Shown in pieces: positions 6,483 to 13,695 of a stretch of DNA of 19,347 nt. The stretch is from NCBI GenBank assembly GCA_023424095.1, contig JAFAEG010000032.1, positions 1-19,347 of the forward strand, in the 5' to 3' direction. The translations under genes and the position numbers were made by a program. The DNA is from Pseudomonadota bacterium. Lineage in GTDB: Bacteria; Pseudomonadota; Alphaproteobacteria; Sphingomonadales; Sphingomonadaceae. Position 1 is the first letter of the stretch, and each line of letters starts with the position of its first letter. A model generated the notes under the pieces. It had not been told where the DNA came from. It made no database searches and saw nothing but the letters and a program-made list of their open reading frames with translations.

Positions 6483-6546
6483 CACCGCTTTCCGGGGCGA
6501 GCGCCATTTCGCGCGCATGCCCCCTCCTTCCCGCAAGTAGGACACG

Positions 6547-6882
6547 ATGTTCATAACGCCCGCTTACGCCGCCGACGCCGGTGCTGCTGCCTCTGGCGGC
6601 TCCTTCTTCTTCACCGGCATCGCGCCGATGTTGATCATCTTCGTGATCTTCTATTTCCTGCTGATCCGTCCGCAGCAGAAGCGCATGAAGACGCACCAGG
6701 CAATGCTCGCGGCGGTGAAGCGCGGCGACACGGTCGTCACCTCCGGCGGACTGATCGGCAAGGTGACCAAGGTCGACGAGACCGAGGTCGAGGTCGAGCT
6801 GGCCCCGAACGTGCGCGTGAAGGTGGTCAAGGGCATGCTCGCCGAGGTCCGCCAAGGCGGCGCCAAGCCCGCAAACGACTGA
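6547..6882 (+). CDS. yajC: Sec translocase accessory subunit YajC
   Basis: A 111-residue inner-membrane protein that associates with SecDF and the SecYEG channel. After a short Ala/Gly-rich N-terminus, one membrane helix spans about residues 26-44 (IAPMLIIFVIFYFLLIRP), followed directly by the family block RPQQKRMKTHQAMLAAVKRGD and the cytoplasmic domain VVTSGGLIGKVTKVDETEVEVEL. Length and layout are normal. It is the first gene of yajC-secD-secF-Mth938; secD starts 7 bases after its stop, so the genes are almost certainly co-transcribed. Confidence 0.96.
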   Translation: MFITPAYAADAGAAASGGSFFFTGIAPMLIIFVIFYFLLIRPQQKRMKTHQAMLAAVKRGDTVVTSGGLIGKVTKVDETEVEVELAPNVRVKVVKGMLAEVRQGGAKPAND

Positions 6883-6889
6883 TCGGCCG

Positions 6890-8473
6890 ATGCTGCACTT
6901 CTCCCGTCTGCAGGTCTGGCTGATCACCGCGGTCTGCATGTTCGGCGTGCTGCTCGGCATGCCCACCCTGCTCGGGCCGAACGTGACCGCGAATTGGCCG
7001 AACTGGGCGAAGCCGCACATCGTCATGGGTCTCGATCTCGCCGGCGGCAGTCAGTTGCTGCTCGAGGCGGATACGAGTTCGCTCGCGCGCCAGCGCCTCG
7101 ATACGATCGAGGAACTGGTGCAGGTCGAGATGCGGCGGGGCAATATCGAGATCGCCGACGTCTCGACCGCCGAAAACCAGCTGTCCTTTACCGTCAGGAA
7201 CCCCGACCAGATCGATGCAGCGCTGCAGATCGCCCGCACCCAATCGGGCGCGGGCACGGTCGGTGTGGCGGCACAATGGGACGTTTCCCGGCCGGAGCCG
7301 AACCGGATCGTGATGCGGCCGACCGCCGCGGGTCAGGCCGAGGCGGTGGACAATGCGATGGCCGCCGCCCGCGACGTTATCGACCGGCGCATCAACGCGC
7401 TGGGCACGCTCGAGCCGACCATCGTCCGCGAAGGCGCGGACCGTGTTCTGGTCCAGGTTCCGGGCGTGCAGGATCCCGAAGAGATCAAGCGGATCATCGG
7501 CAAGACCGCCCGCCTCGAATTCAAGGCGGTTCCGGACGAACAGCCCTCCCCCGAAGTGCTCGCGTCGGGCCGCGCGCCTCCTGGTCTGCAGATCCTGCCG
7601 ACCGCCGAGGGCGGCCGCATCGCGGTGCAGCGCCGCGCGATCATCAGCGGCGACCAGATCGTCCAGGCCCGGCAAAGCTTCAATCAGGAAGGCCAGCCCG
7701 ACGTCTCGATCACCTTCGATTCGAATGGCGGCACCCGCTTCGCCAAGCATACTCGCGAGAATGTCCGCAAATTGTTCGCCATCGTGCTCGACGGCACCGT
7801 GCTGTCGGCACCGGTGATCAACGAGCCGATCCTGGGCGGGCAGGCGAGCATCGCCGGCAACTTCACCGTGGAGAGCGCCAACGAACTGGCCATCTCGCTG
7901 CGTTCGGGCCGTCTTCCGGTCGAGCTGAAGGTGGTCGACGAGCGCACCGTCAGCCCTGAGCTCGGCGCCGATTCGATTCAAATGGGCATCATCGCCACCA
8001 TCATCGGCGCGGCCCTGGTCGTCGCCTTCATGCTCCTCACCTATGGCGGCTTCGGCATCTTCGCGGTCGGCGCCCTGGTGCTGAACGTGCTTCTGATCCT
8101 AGGCTGGATGGCCCTGTTCAACGCCACCCTCACGCTGCCGGGCATTGCCGGCTTCGTGCTGACGATCGGCGCGGCAGTGGACGCAAACATCATCATCCAG
8201 GAGCGGATCCGCGAGGAATTGCGGCGCGGCCGGTCGGTGCTCGATTCGATCGACACGGGCTGGAAGGAAGCGAGCACCGCGATTCTGGACGCGAACATCA
8301 CCAACGCCATTGCCGGCGCCCTGATGTTCCAGTTCGGCTCCGGCCCGGTCCGCGGCTTCGCGGTCGTGCTGGTGATCGGCATCATCACCTCCGCCTTCAC
8401 CGCGATCACCGTCGCGCGTCTGTGGGTGTCCATCTGGGTGCGCCGTCAGCGTCCCAAGTCGCTGGTACTGTAA
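6890..8473 (+). CDS. secD: Protein translocase subunit SecD
   Basis: SecD works with SecF to use the proton-motive force to pull exported proteins through SecYEG from the periplasmic side. The 527-residue protein has an N-terminal membrane helix (about 8-28), the conserved GLDLAGGSQLLLE (47-59), a large periplasmic region (about 60-355, including RRINALG and VQVPGV blocks) and five C-terminal helices. Helix 4 carries LPGIAGFVLTIGAAVDANI with the conserved membrane Asp, followed by ERIREE; ANITNAIAGALMFQFGSGPVRGFA is the other RND-type signature. Nothing is truncated. secF follows after 9 bases. Confidence 0.97.
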   Translation: MLHFSRLQVWLITAVCMFGVLLGMPTLLGPNVTANWPNWAKPHIVMGLDLAGGSQLLLEADTSSLARQRLDTIEELVQVEMRRGNIEIADVSTAENQLSFTVRNPDQIDAALQIARTQSGAGTVGVAAQWDVSRPEPNRIVMRPTAAGQAEAVDNAMAAARDVIDRRINALGTLEPTIVREGADRVLVQVPGVQDPEEIKRIIGKTARLEFKAVPDEQPSPEVLASGRAPPGLQILPTAEGGRIAVQRRAIISGDQIVQARQSFNQEGQPDVSITFDSNGGTRFAKHTRENVRKLFAIVLDGTVLSAPVINEPILGGQASIAGNFTVESANELAISLRSGRLPVELKVVDERTVSPELGADSIQMGIIATIIGAALVVAFMLLTYGGFGIFAVGALVLNVLLILGWMALFNATLTLPGIAGFVLTIGAAVDANIIIQERIREELRRGRSVLDSIDTGWKEASTAILDANITNAIAGALMFQFGSGPVRGFAVVLVIGIITSAFTAITVARLWVSIWVRRQRPKSLVL

Positions 8474-8482
8474 GGAACGATC

Positions 8483-9463
8483 ATGCGGCTGCTGAAGCTC
8501 GTCCCCGACAACACGAATATCGATTTTCTCCGCTGGAAGAATTTCGCGATCATCTTCTCGGTGTTGATGATCGGTGCATCGATCTTCTTCATCACCACGC
8601 GCGGGCTGAACCTGGGCGTCGACTTTGTCGGCGGCCGGAGCATCCGCGCGACCTTCCAGGAGCCGCCGCAGCTCGACGAACTGCGCAGCCGGATCGGCGC
8701 GCTCGACGTCGGCGAGCCGGTGATCCAGCAATCCGGATCGGAGCGGGACATTTCGATCCGCATCCCGCTGCCGGATGACGCGACCGAGGAATCGGCCAAC
8801 GCCGCCGCGACCGCGGTGCGCAACGACATCACCACCAATTATCCCGGCTCCCGGATCGAATCAGTCGAGACCGTGTCAGGCAAGGTTTCGAACGAACTGG
8901 CCTGGGACGGCGGTCTCGCGCTGCTGCTCGCGATGCTGGGCATTTCAGCCTACATCTGGATACGGTTCGAATGGCAGTTCGGGGTCGGCGCGCTGGTCAG
9001 CCTCGTCCACGATCTTACCATCGTCACCGGCTTCTACGCGGCAACACAGATCGAATTCAGTCTGAATGCGGTCGCGGCGCTGCTCACCCTGATCGGCTTC
9101 TCGCTGAACGACACGGTCGTCGTCTATGATCGCATCCGCGAGAATCTGCGAAAATACCGCAAGATGGAGATCGAGCCCCTGCTCAATCTCTCCGTCAACG
9201 AGACGCTTGCGCGCACGATCAACACCAACACCTCGGTGATGCTCGCCATCCTGGCTTTGCTGATCTTTGGCCCGGACGTGATCTACGATCTGACCATCGG
9301 CATTTTCGCCGGCGTGATCATCGGCACCTATTCGTCGGTCTACGTGGCCCGCTTCCTGCTGGTGCCGTTGGGCGTGAACAGCGACAGCTTCGTGCCGAAG
9401 ACGAATGTCGGCAACGCCGAACGCGTGGCGACGCGCAAGGCCGAGGATGGCGCCCAGGTTTGA
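8483..9463 (+). CDS. secF: Protein translocase subunit SecF
   Basis: A 326-residue partner of SecD with the same RND half-transporter design: a first membrane helix (about 19-38), GLNLGVDFVGG (41-51), a smaller periplasmic domain (about 50-140) and five more helices. The signatures LIGFSLNDTVVVYDRIREN in helix 4 and ARTINTNTSVM are both present. The ATG at 8483 follows a TAAGGA ribosome-binding site. The last 17 bases overlap the start of the Mth938-domain gene in another frame, which points to translational coupling. Confidence 0.97.
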   Translation: MRLLKLVPDNTNIDFLRWKNFAIIFSVLMIGASIFFITTRGLNLGVDFVGGRSIRATFQEPPQLDELRSRIGALDVGEPVIQQSGSERDISIRIPLPDDATEESANAAATAVRNDITTNYPGSRIESVETVSGKVSNELAWDGGLALLLAMLGISAYIWIRFEWQFGVGALVSLVHDLTIVTGFYAATQIEFSLNAVAALLTLIGFSLNDTVVVYDRIRENLRKYRKMEIEPLLNLSVNETLARTINTNTSVMLAILALLIFGPDVIYDLTIGIFAGVIIGTYSSVYVARFLLVPLGVNSDSFVPKTNVGNAERVATRKAEDGAQV

Positions 9464-9824
9464 CCCCAAAGAAGGCGCCGGGCCGATGGTCCGGGGCTTC
9501 ACCGCCAACGGTCGCTTCCGGCTGGAGGAAGGCGATCATGCGGCGGTATTGCTGACGCCCGAGCGCGCCTTCGCCTGGGACGCGCCGGCGCTCGCCGATT
9601 TGACGCCCGAACATCTCGTCGACGCGCTCGCGCTCGACCGGCCGCCGGAATTCCTCTTGCTCGGCACCGGCCCGTCCTTGGTCCGCCCGCCGCTCGCCTT
9701 CGTTCGGGCGATGGAAGGGCAGGGGATCGGCGTCGAAGCGATGGACAGCCGCGCTGCCGCCCGCACCTGGGCCGTGCTGCGCGCCGAGGAACGCTGGATC
9801 GCGGCGGCCCTGCTGCCGCTCTAG
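9447..9824 (+). CDS. Mth938/DUF498-domain protein (NDUFAF3-related family)
   Basis: A 125-residue soluble protein of the Mth938-like (DUF498) family. Family blocks are clear: RGFTANGRFRLEEG near the start, PEFLLLGTGPSLVRPP in the middle, and GIGVEAMDSRAAARTWAVLRAE with an RWIAAALLPL tail. The eukaryotic relative NDUFAF3 is a respiratory complex I assembly factor; in bacteria the role is not settled. The ATG at 9447 is preferred over an in-frame start at 9405 because AAGG lies 6 bases upstream and the N-terminus fits the family. It overlaps the secF end by 17 bases and completes the Sec operon. Its TAG stop shares the palindrome CTAG (9821-9824) with the stop of the convergent glycosyltransferase gene. 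Confidence 0.85.
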   Translation: MAPRFDPKEGAGPMVRGFTANGRFRLEEGDHAAVLLTPERAFAWDAPALADLTPEHLVDALALDRPPEFLLLGTGPSLVRPPLAFVRAMEGQGIGVEAMDSRAAARTWAVLRAEERWIAAALLPL

Positions 9825-10975
9825 CCGATCAGCCCGGCGAGATGCGCATGCAGCTCGCTGGCATTGCGCTCCCAACTGAACCGCGCGGCCGCCTGCCGAA
9901 CCATTTCCGGCGGGGGCGGGTCTGCCAGCATGTCCCGCACTGCGGCCGCCAGCGCCGACGCGTCGCGCGCCACGATCCGACCCGCTTCCGGCCGGTCGAT
10001 CACGTCCCGCGCCCCGCCGGCGTCGCAGGTCACCACCGGCGTGCCGCAGGCGAGCGCCTCGACCCAGACGTTGGCGATCCCTTCCGCCCGCGTCGGCAGC
10101 AGCATCACGTTCGCCGCGCCGAGCAGATGCGCCACCTGTTCGGGCGCTTGCGAGCCCAGGAAACGGACACGGCCGCCCAACGCTTCTGCCTGCCGCTCCA
10201 GCGCCCCGCGATCCGGCCCGTCGCCGACGATCAGCAGGGTGGCGTCCGGCAGCAGCTTCAGCGCGTCGATCGCGAAAGCCTGGCCCTTGCGCTCGATCAG
10301 CCCCCCGACCGTAACCAGCAATGGCCCGCCGACGCCAAGCGCCGCCTTCGCCGCCGCGCGGTCGATTGGCTTGTAGGCGTCGAGATCGACGCCGGTATGA
10401 TGGACCCGGATCTTCTCGCCCGGCATGCCGCGCGCGATCATCTCGTCTTTCAGCGACTGGCTCACCGCGAGCAGCCCGTCCGCCGCCTCTGCGGCCGCGC
10501 GCACCTGCTCGCCGATCCCGGGCACATCGCCCCAATGATAGATGTCGCTCCCCCGCGCCTTGATCGAGAAGGGCACACCAAGCGCCCGCGCGAGGTGCAT
10601 CGCCGCGACCCCGTCGGGCCAGAAGAACTCCGCGTCGATCACGTCGAACGGAAAGTCCCGGCGGAGATCGATCAGCAGGGGCAATAATGCACGCGCCAGC
10701 GATCGCCCCGCGCCGCGATTGAACTTCGGCCACACCCGGAAGCGCGGGCGCAGGACGTTCAGCCCGTTCCAGGCCTCCCGTTCCGGCAATGCGGCCAGCG
10801 GCCGGTAATGCGGGTGCAGCGACAGTGGCCAGACCGGCAATCCCACCGGCGCGACGACGCGCACCTCCACGCCTTCCCGCTCCGCCAGCCCAAGCGTCTG
10901 CCGCTCGACGAACAGCCCAAGCCGCGGCTGATGCGCGTTGGGAAAAAGGGTGGAGAGGGTCAGGACGCGGAGCAC
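9821..10975 (-). CDS. GT4-family glycosyltransferase
   Basis: A 384-residue GT-B fold glycosyltransferase. The N-terminal acceptor domain begins MLRVLTLSTLFPNAHQPRLGLFVERQ and includes KARGSDIYHWG (about 139-149). The C-terminal nucleotide-sugar domain has VTVGGLIERKGQ (the Gly-rich loop and phosphate-binding Lys near 230), VGDGPDR, and the GT4 catalytic EX7E as EGIANVWVE (Glu298 and Glu306) followed by ALACGTPVV. It should transfer a sugar from a nucleotide donor to a lipid- or glycan-type acceptor at the cytoplasmic membrane; donor and acceptor are unknown. The start is GTG at 10975; no longer frame fits better, and the ribosome-binding site is weak. No other polysaccharide genes are adjacent. 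It may share a transcript with the secreted protein gene upstream (42-base gap). Confidence 0.92.
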   Translation of the reverse strand: MLRVLTLSTLFPNAHQPRLGLFVERQTLGLAEREGVEVRVVAPVGLPVWPLSLHPHYRPLAALPEREAWNGLNVLRPRFRVWPKFNRGAGRSLARALLPLLIDLRRDFPFDVIDAEFFWPDGVAAMHLARALGVPFSIKARGSDIYHWGDVPGIGEQVRAAAEAADGLLAVSQSLKDEMIARGMPGEKIRVHHTGVDLDAYKPIDRAAAKAALGVGGPLLVTVGGLIERKGQAFAIDALKLLPDATLLIVGDGPDRGALERQAEALGGRVRFLGSQAPEQVAHLLGAANVMLLPTRAEGIANVWVEALACGTPVVTCDAGGARDVIDRPEAGRIVARDASALAAAVRDMLADPPPPEMVRQAAARFSWERNASELHAHLAGLIG

Positions 10976-11017
10976 GATCTGCGCCTACCAGACCCGCCTT
11001 AATAGCGCCCTACAGGC

Positions 11018-11518
11018 TCATCGGCGTCGGCGCCGGTCTGGCACTAATGTCGTGCCGTTCCACACGAGGCGCAGTTCGCAGGAGCGCATCCGGCAATGTT
11101 GCTGGGTCTGGCCGAGCACCTCACCGGCTTCGAACGGCATGGCGTTGAAGGCCCGGCCACTCCACGCGAGCCGGAAGCGGCCGCGCGGCTGGGACACGAC
11201 CAGCCAGTTCATGCAATTCTGCCGCGTGCAGTAGGCATTTTCCATGAAGCCGCCGCCGGCGTCGCGCTGGCCCGGGCGGTAGCAATAGAAGCCCTGGGCG
11301 CTCAGGAAATAATCGGGAATCCCGTCGCGGCTGGCATCCATGCTGAAAATGGCGTCGGGGACAAATTCGGGATCGCCGCCGGTCGTCGTGCACGATTGGC
11401 GCATTTCGTCCATGATCGCGCGCAGCGGCGCGGGATAATCGTGGAAGTCGCGCTGTTCGGCCGCGGCCGGGGCCGCCGCAGTGCCGGCCAATAGGATCGT
11501 CGCCAAAGTCCGCTTCAT
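11018..11518 (-). CDS. Secreted six-cysteine protein with DxSxDGxxD loop
   Basis: I do not recognise a named family. The 166-residue product starts MKRTLATILLAGTAAAPAAAEQ, a Sec signal peptide cleaved near residue 20. The mature part has six cysteines (43, 79, 97, 102, 142, 147), an even number that fits disulfides in the periplasm, and DASRDGIPDYFLS (61-73), which resembles the Ca-binding loops of EF-hand and FG-GAP type proteins (DxSxDGxxD). It ends with five arginines. Translation is supported by a full AGGAGG site 6 bases before the ATG at 11518, the strongest in this window. The gene is flanked by a glycosyltransferase and ctrA on the same strand. Confidence 0.75.
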   Translation of the reverse strand: MKRTLATILLAGTAAAPAAAEQRDFHDYPAPLRAIMDEMRQSCTTTGGDPEFVPDAIFSMDASRDGIPDYFLSAQGFYCYRPGQRDAGGGFMENAYCTRQNCMNWLVVSQPRGRFRLAWSGRAFNAMPFEAGEVLGQTQQHCRMRSCELRLVWNGTTLVPDRRRRR

Positions 11519-11582
11519 GCCTGCCCTCCTGAAAGCGAGGGGAGGCTAGCGCACTACGCAAGTACCGCCAATGCCGGGGTAG

Positions 11583-11600
11583 GCCTGCGCTGTGGCAGGC
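11583..11600 (-). terminator. Weak candidate terminator after ctrA
   Basis: GCCTGC (11583-11588) and GCAGGC (11595-11600) form a perfect 6-bp stem with a 6-base loop, 7 bases past the ctrA stop. No T-run follows on the minus strand, so any termination effect would be weak or Rho-assisted. Confidence 0.25.
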
Positions 11601-11606
11601 TTCGGT

Positions 11607-12308
11607 TCAGGCGACCTGCGCCTGCTGATCCTCCTCCGGATCGCGCAGCACGTAGCCGCGGCCCCAGACGGTCTCGATGTAATTCTCGCCCTGGCAGGCC
11701 AGGCTGAGCTTCTTGCGAAGCTTGCAGATGAAGACGTCGATGATCTTCAGTTCCGGCTCGTCCATCCCGCCATAAAGGTGGTTGAGGAACATTTCCTTGG
11801 TGAGCGTCGTGCCCTTGCGGAGCGAAAGCAGCTCCAGCATCGCATATTCCTTGCCGGTCAGGTGGACCCGGCTGCCGTCGACCTCGACCGTCTTCGCATC
11901 GAGGTTCACGGCCAGCTTGCCGGTGCGGATCACCGACTGGCTGTGTCCCTTCGAGCGGCGGACGATGGCATGGATGCGCGCGACCAGCTCGTCGCGGTGG
12001 AATGGCTTGGTGACATAATCGTCGGCGCCGAAGCCGAAGGAGCGAACCTTGGAGTCCATCTCGGCCTGGCCAGACAGGATCAGCACCGGGGTCGCGACCT
12101 TGGCGGTGCGCAGCTTCTTCAGCACGTCGTAGCCGTGCATGTCCGGCAGGTTCAGGTCCAGGCAGATGATGTCGTAATCATACAGCTTGCCGAGGTCCAA
12201 ACCCTCTTCGCCCAGATCGGTGGTATAGACGTTGAAGCCTTCGTTGGTCAGCATCAGCTCGATGGCCTTGGCCGTCGTCGGCTCGTCCTCGATCAGTAGC
12301 ACTCGCAT
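11607..12308 (-). CDS. ctrA: Cell-cycle response regulator CtrA
   Basis: CtrA is the OmpR-type master transcription factor of alphaproteobacteria, controlling motility, division and in some species replication. The 233-residue protein begins MRVLLIEDEP with the phosphoryl-acceptor Asp51 in ICLDLNLPD, then the switch residues in LILSG and the conserved Lys in DYVTKPF. The C-terminal winged helix includes LTGKEYAMLELLSLRKG and EPELKIIDVFICKLRKKL, characteristic of CtrA rather than other OmpR regulators. It ends QAQVA, so the terminal pair is Val-Ala instead of the Ala-Ala degradation tag known from Caulobacter CtrA. AAGGGG lies 7 bases upstream of the ATG. A full CtrA box lies about 90 bases upstream, pointing to autoregulation. 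Confidence 0.96.
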   Translation of the reverse strand: MRVLLIEDEPTTAKAIELMLTNEGFNVYTTDLGEEGLDLGKLYDYDIICLDLNLPDMHGYDVLKKLRTAKVATPVLILSGQAEMDSKVRSFGFGADDYVTKPFHRDELVARIHAIVRRSKGHSQSVIRTGKLAVNLDAKTVEVDGSRVHLTGKEYAMLELLSLRKGTTLTKEMFLNHLYGGMDEPELKIIDVFICKLRKKLSLACQGENYIETVWGRGYVLRDPEEDQQAQVA

Positions 12309-12367
12309 CGAATTGCCCCTTCCACGTCGCCGCCATGCCTCTCCAGGCGCGGTTCGCCGAAAAATTA

Positions 12368-12408
12368 ACTATGCTGGAAATGAAGGCAAAAGGTTAATTC
12401 GGAGTTAA
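12368..12408 (-). promoter_or_regulatory. ctrA promoter with CtrA-binding box
   Basis: On the minus strand TTAACTCCGAATTAACC (12408-12392) matches the CtrA consensus TTAA-N7-TTAA; the trailing CC agrees with the extended half-site TTAACC. The downstream half overlaps a -35 position, and CATAGT (12373-12368) lies 18 bases further on as a possible -10, giving a leader of about 50 bases before the ctrA ATG. An extra TTAA half-site is at 12365-12368. The box also lies about 90 bases upstream of the divergent pseudouridine synthase gene. The box is directly seen; autoregulation is inferred from CtrA biology. Confidence 0.7.
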
Positions 12409-12497
12409 GCCGGGTAAACGGGCGGGCCCCACCGGGGGGCGTTAACGATTTGCCCCGGCCTGTTGCCGCGAAGACTCACAAATGCGAAGGCCGCGGC

Positions 12498-13169
12498 ATG
12501 CTTACCGACCGTGTCCTCTTCATCGATGGCGAAGCGATCGTCATCGACAAGCCGTCCGGGCTCGCGGTCGATCCGCCGCGCGATGGCTCGCCGAGCCTTG
12601 GCGATCAGCTCGACGATCTGCGCTTCGGCTTCCGGCGCCTGCCGCTGCCGGTGCACCGGCTCGATCGCGACACGTCGGGCTGCCTGCTGCTCGCCCGCAA
12701 TCCGAAGGCGCACAAGCGTTTCGGCGCGGCGTTCGAGGCGGGAATGGTGCGCAAGACCTATCTCGCCGTGCTCGACGGCGTGCCGGCCGAGCGGGAAGGC
12801 CGGATCGAACTCGCTCTGGGCAAGACCAGCAGCAAGGAAGCGGGCTGGCGGATGGTGCCGGACGAGGCGGGCAAGCGCGCCGTGACCGACTGGCGCGTGA
12901 TTGCCGAGGCGAACGGCCGCGCGCTCGTGCGCTTCGCGCCGGAGACCGGCCGCACCCACCAATTGCGCGTCCACGCCGCCTCCGGCATCGGCGTGCCGAT
13001 CCTGGGCGATCCGGTTTACGGCAAGGTGGCGGGCTTCAAGATGCTGCTCCACGCCGCCTCGCTCGGCCTGGACCGCGAGGGCAAGGAGCCGATCGCCGCG
13101 ACCGCGCCCTTGCCGATCGGCTTCGCCAATGCCGGCTTTGTCGATCTGGACCTCGGCGATGCCCTATGA
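12498..13169 (+). CDS. RluA-family pseudouridine synthase
   Basis: A 223-residue enzyme that isomerises uridine to pseudouridine in rRNA or tRNA. It has motif I IDKPSGLAVDP (17-26), the catalytic motif HRLDRDTSG (53-61, with Asp56 the nucleophile), motif III GRTHQLRVHAA and the closing LLHAASL. There is no N-terminal S4 domain, so it is of the short RluA type; which uridine it modifies cannot be assigned. The ATG at 12498 has GAAGG 7 bases upstream and is preferred over an in-frame start at 12450. Its last 11 bases overlap the arfB start. It is divergent from ctrA with the CtrA box between them. Confidence 0.92.
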   Translation: MLTDRVLFIDGEAIVIDKPSGLAVDPPRDGSPSLGDQLDDLRFGFRRLPLPVHRLDRDTSGCLLLARNPKAHKRFGAAFEAGMVRKTYLAVLDGVPAEREGRIELALGKTSSKEAGWRMVPDEAGKRAVTDWRVIAEANGRALVRFAPETGRTHQLRVHAASGIGVPILGDPVYGKVAGFKMLLHAASLGLDREGKEPIAATAPLPIGFANAGFVDLDLGDAL

Positions 13170-13560
13170 GCTGCCCGAAGCCGCGCTGAGCGAGACCTTC
13201 CTGGCCTCGACCGGGCCGGGCGGGCAGAACGTCAACAAGGTCGCAACCGCCTGCCAGCTCAGGTGCGACATCTTCGCGCTGCGCCTCGCCCCCGACGTCT
13301 ACCAGCGGCTGAAAGTCCTCGCCGGCTCAAAGCTCACCAATGATGGCGAGATCGTCATCACCGCCCGCAGCCACCGCACCCAGGAAGCCAACCGCGCCGA
13401 AGCCCGCGAGCGGCTGATCGCGATGATCGAAGCGGCCTCGGTGCGGCAGGCCAAGCGCCGGCCGACCAAGCCGAGCAAGGCGGCCAAGGCCAGGCGCGCC
13501 GATGAGAAGAAGGGCCGCAGCGCCGTCAAGCAGGCGCGGGGAAAGGTTAAACTGGATTAG
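13159..13560 (+). CDS. arfB: Alternative ribosome-rescue peptidyl-tRNA hydrolase ArfB
   Basis: ArfB (YaeJ) releases peptides from ribosomes stalled without a stop codon. The 133-residue product is a release-factor-like catalytic domain with STGPGGQNVNKVAT, where GGQ (21-23) is the hydrolytic motif, followed by ARSHRTQEANR, and a C-terminal tail very rich in Lys and Arg (about 95-133) that in this family enters the empty mRNA channel. There is no codon-recognition domain, which separates it from RF1 and RF2. The ATG at 13159 gives MPYELPEAAL and overlaps the upstream gene by 11 bases, so translation is likely coupled. Earlier in-frame starts lie far inside the pseudouridine synthase gene. Confidence 0.93.
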   Translation: MPYELPEAALSETFLASTGPGGQNVNKVATACQLRCDIFALRLAPDVYQRLKVLAGSKLTNDGEIVITARSHRTQEANRAEARERLIAMIEAASVRQAKRRPTKPSKAAKARRADEKKGRSAVKQARGKVKLD

Positions 13561-13663
13561 CCGGCAATGGTGTTCCCGGCGCCTCCATGTCCCCATCTGT
13601 TGTTGTCTCGGCGCCGATCACTTTCCCACTTGCCTGCTTTTTTCCGCCGGTTAGTTTCCCGCT

Positions 13664-13682
13664 TGTCGATATTCTGTCGACA
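13664..13682. promoter_or_regulatory. Inverted repeat just upstream of the lipoprotein gene
   Basis: TGTCGA (13664-13669) and TCGACA (13677-13682) form a perfect 6-bp inverted repeat around 7 bases, 13 bases before the ATG at 13696. TGTCGA also occurs as a direct repeat here (13664 and 13675). It may be an operator in the promoter region; no regulator is assigned. Confidence 0.3.
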
Positions 13683-13695
13683 TGGGGGTTTTCAC

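Noticed and set aside
6297..6554. An 85-residue minus-strand frame in the yajC upstream gap
   Set aside because: It begins inside yajC and ends in the ABM gene, is Arg/Ser-rich, and shows no family pattern or ribosome-binding site.
6827..7981. A 384-residue minus-strand open frame opposite secD
   Set aside because: secD on the plus strand has all family signatures; this frame is a shadow with biased composition.
9405..9446. Longer start for the Mth938-domain protein
   Set aside because: The added 14 residues are Arg-rich, lie wholly within secF and have no good ribosome-binding site, while the ATG at 9447 has AAGG at proper spacing.
12442..12456. A second CtrA box starting at GTTAAC
   Set aside because: Only one TTAA half is present; the position seven bases later reads CCCC.
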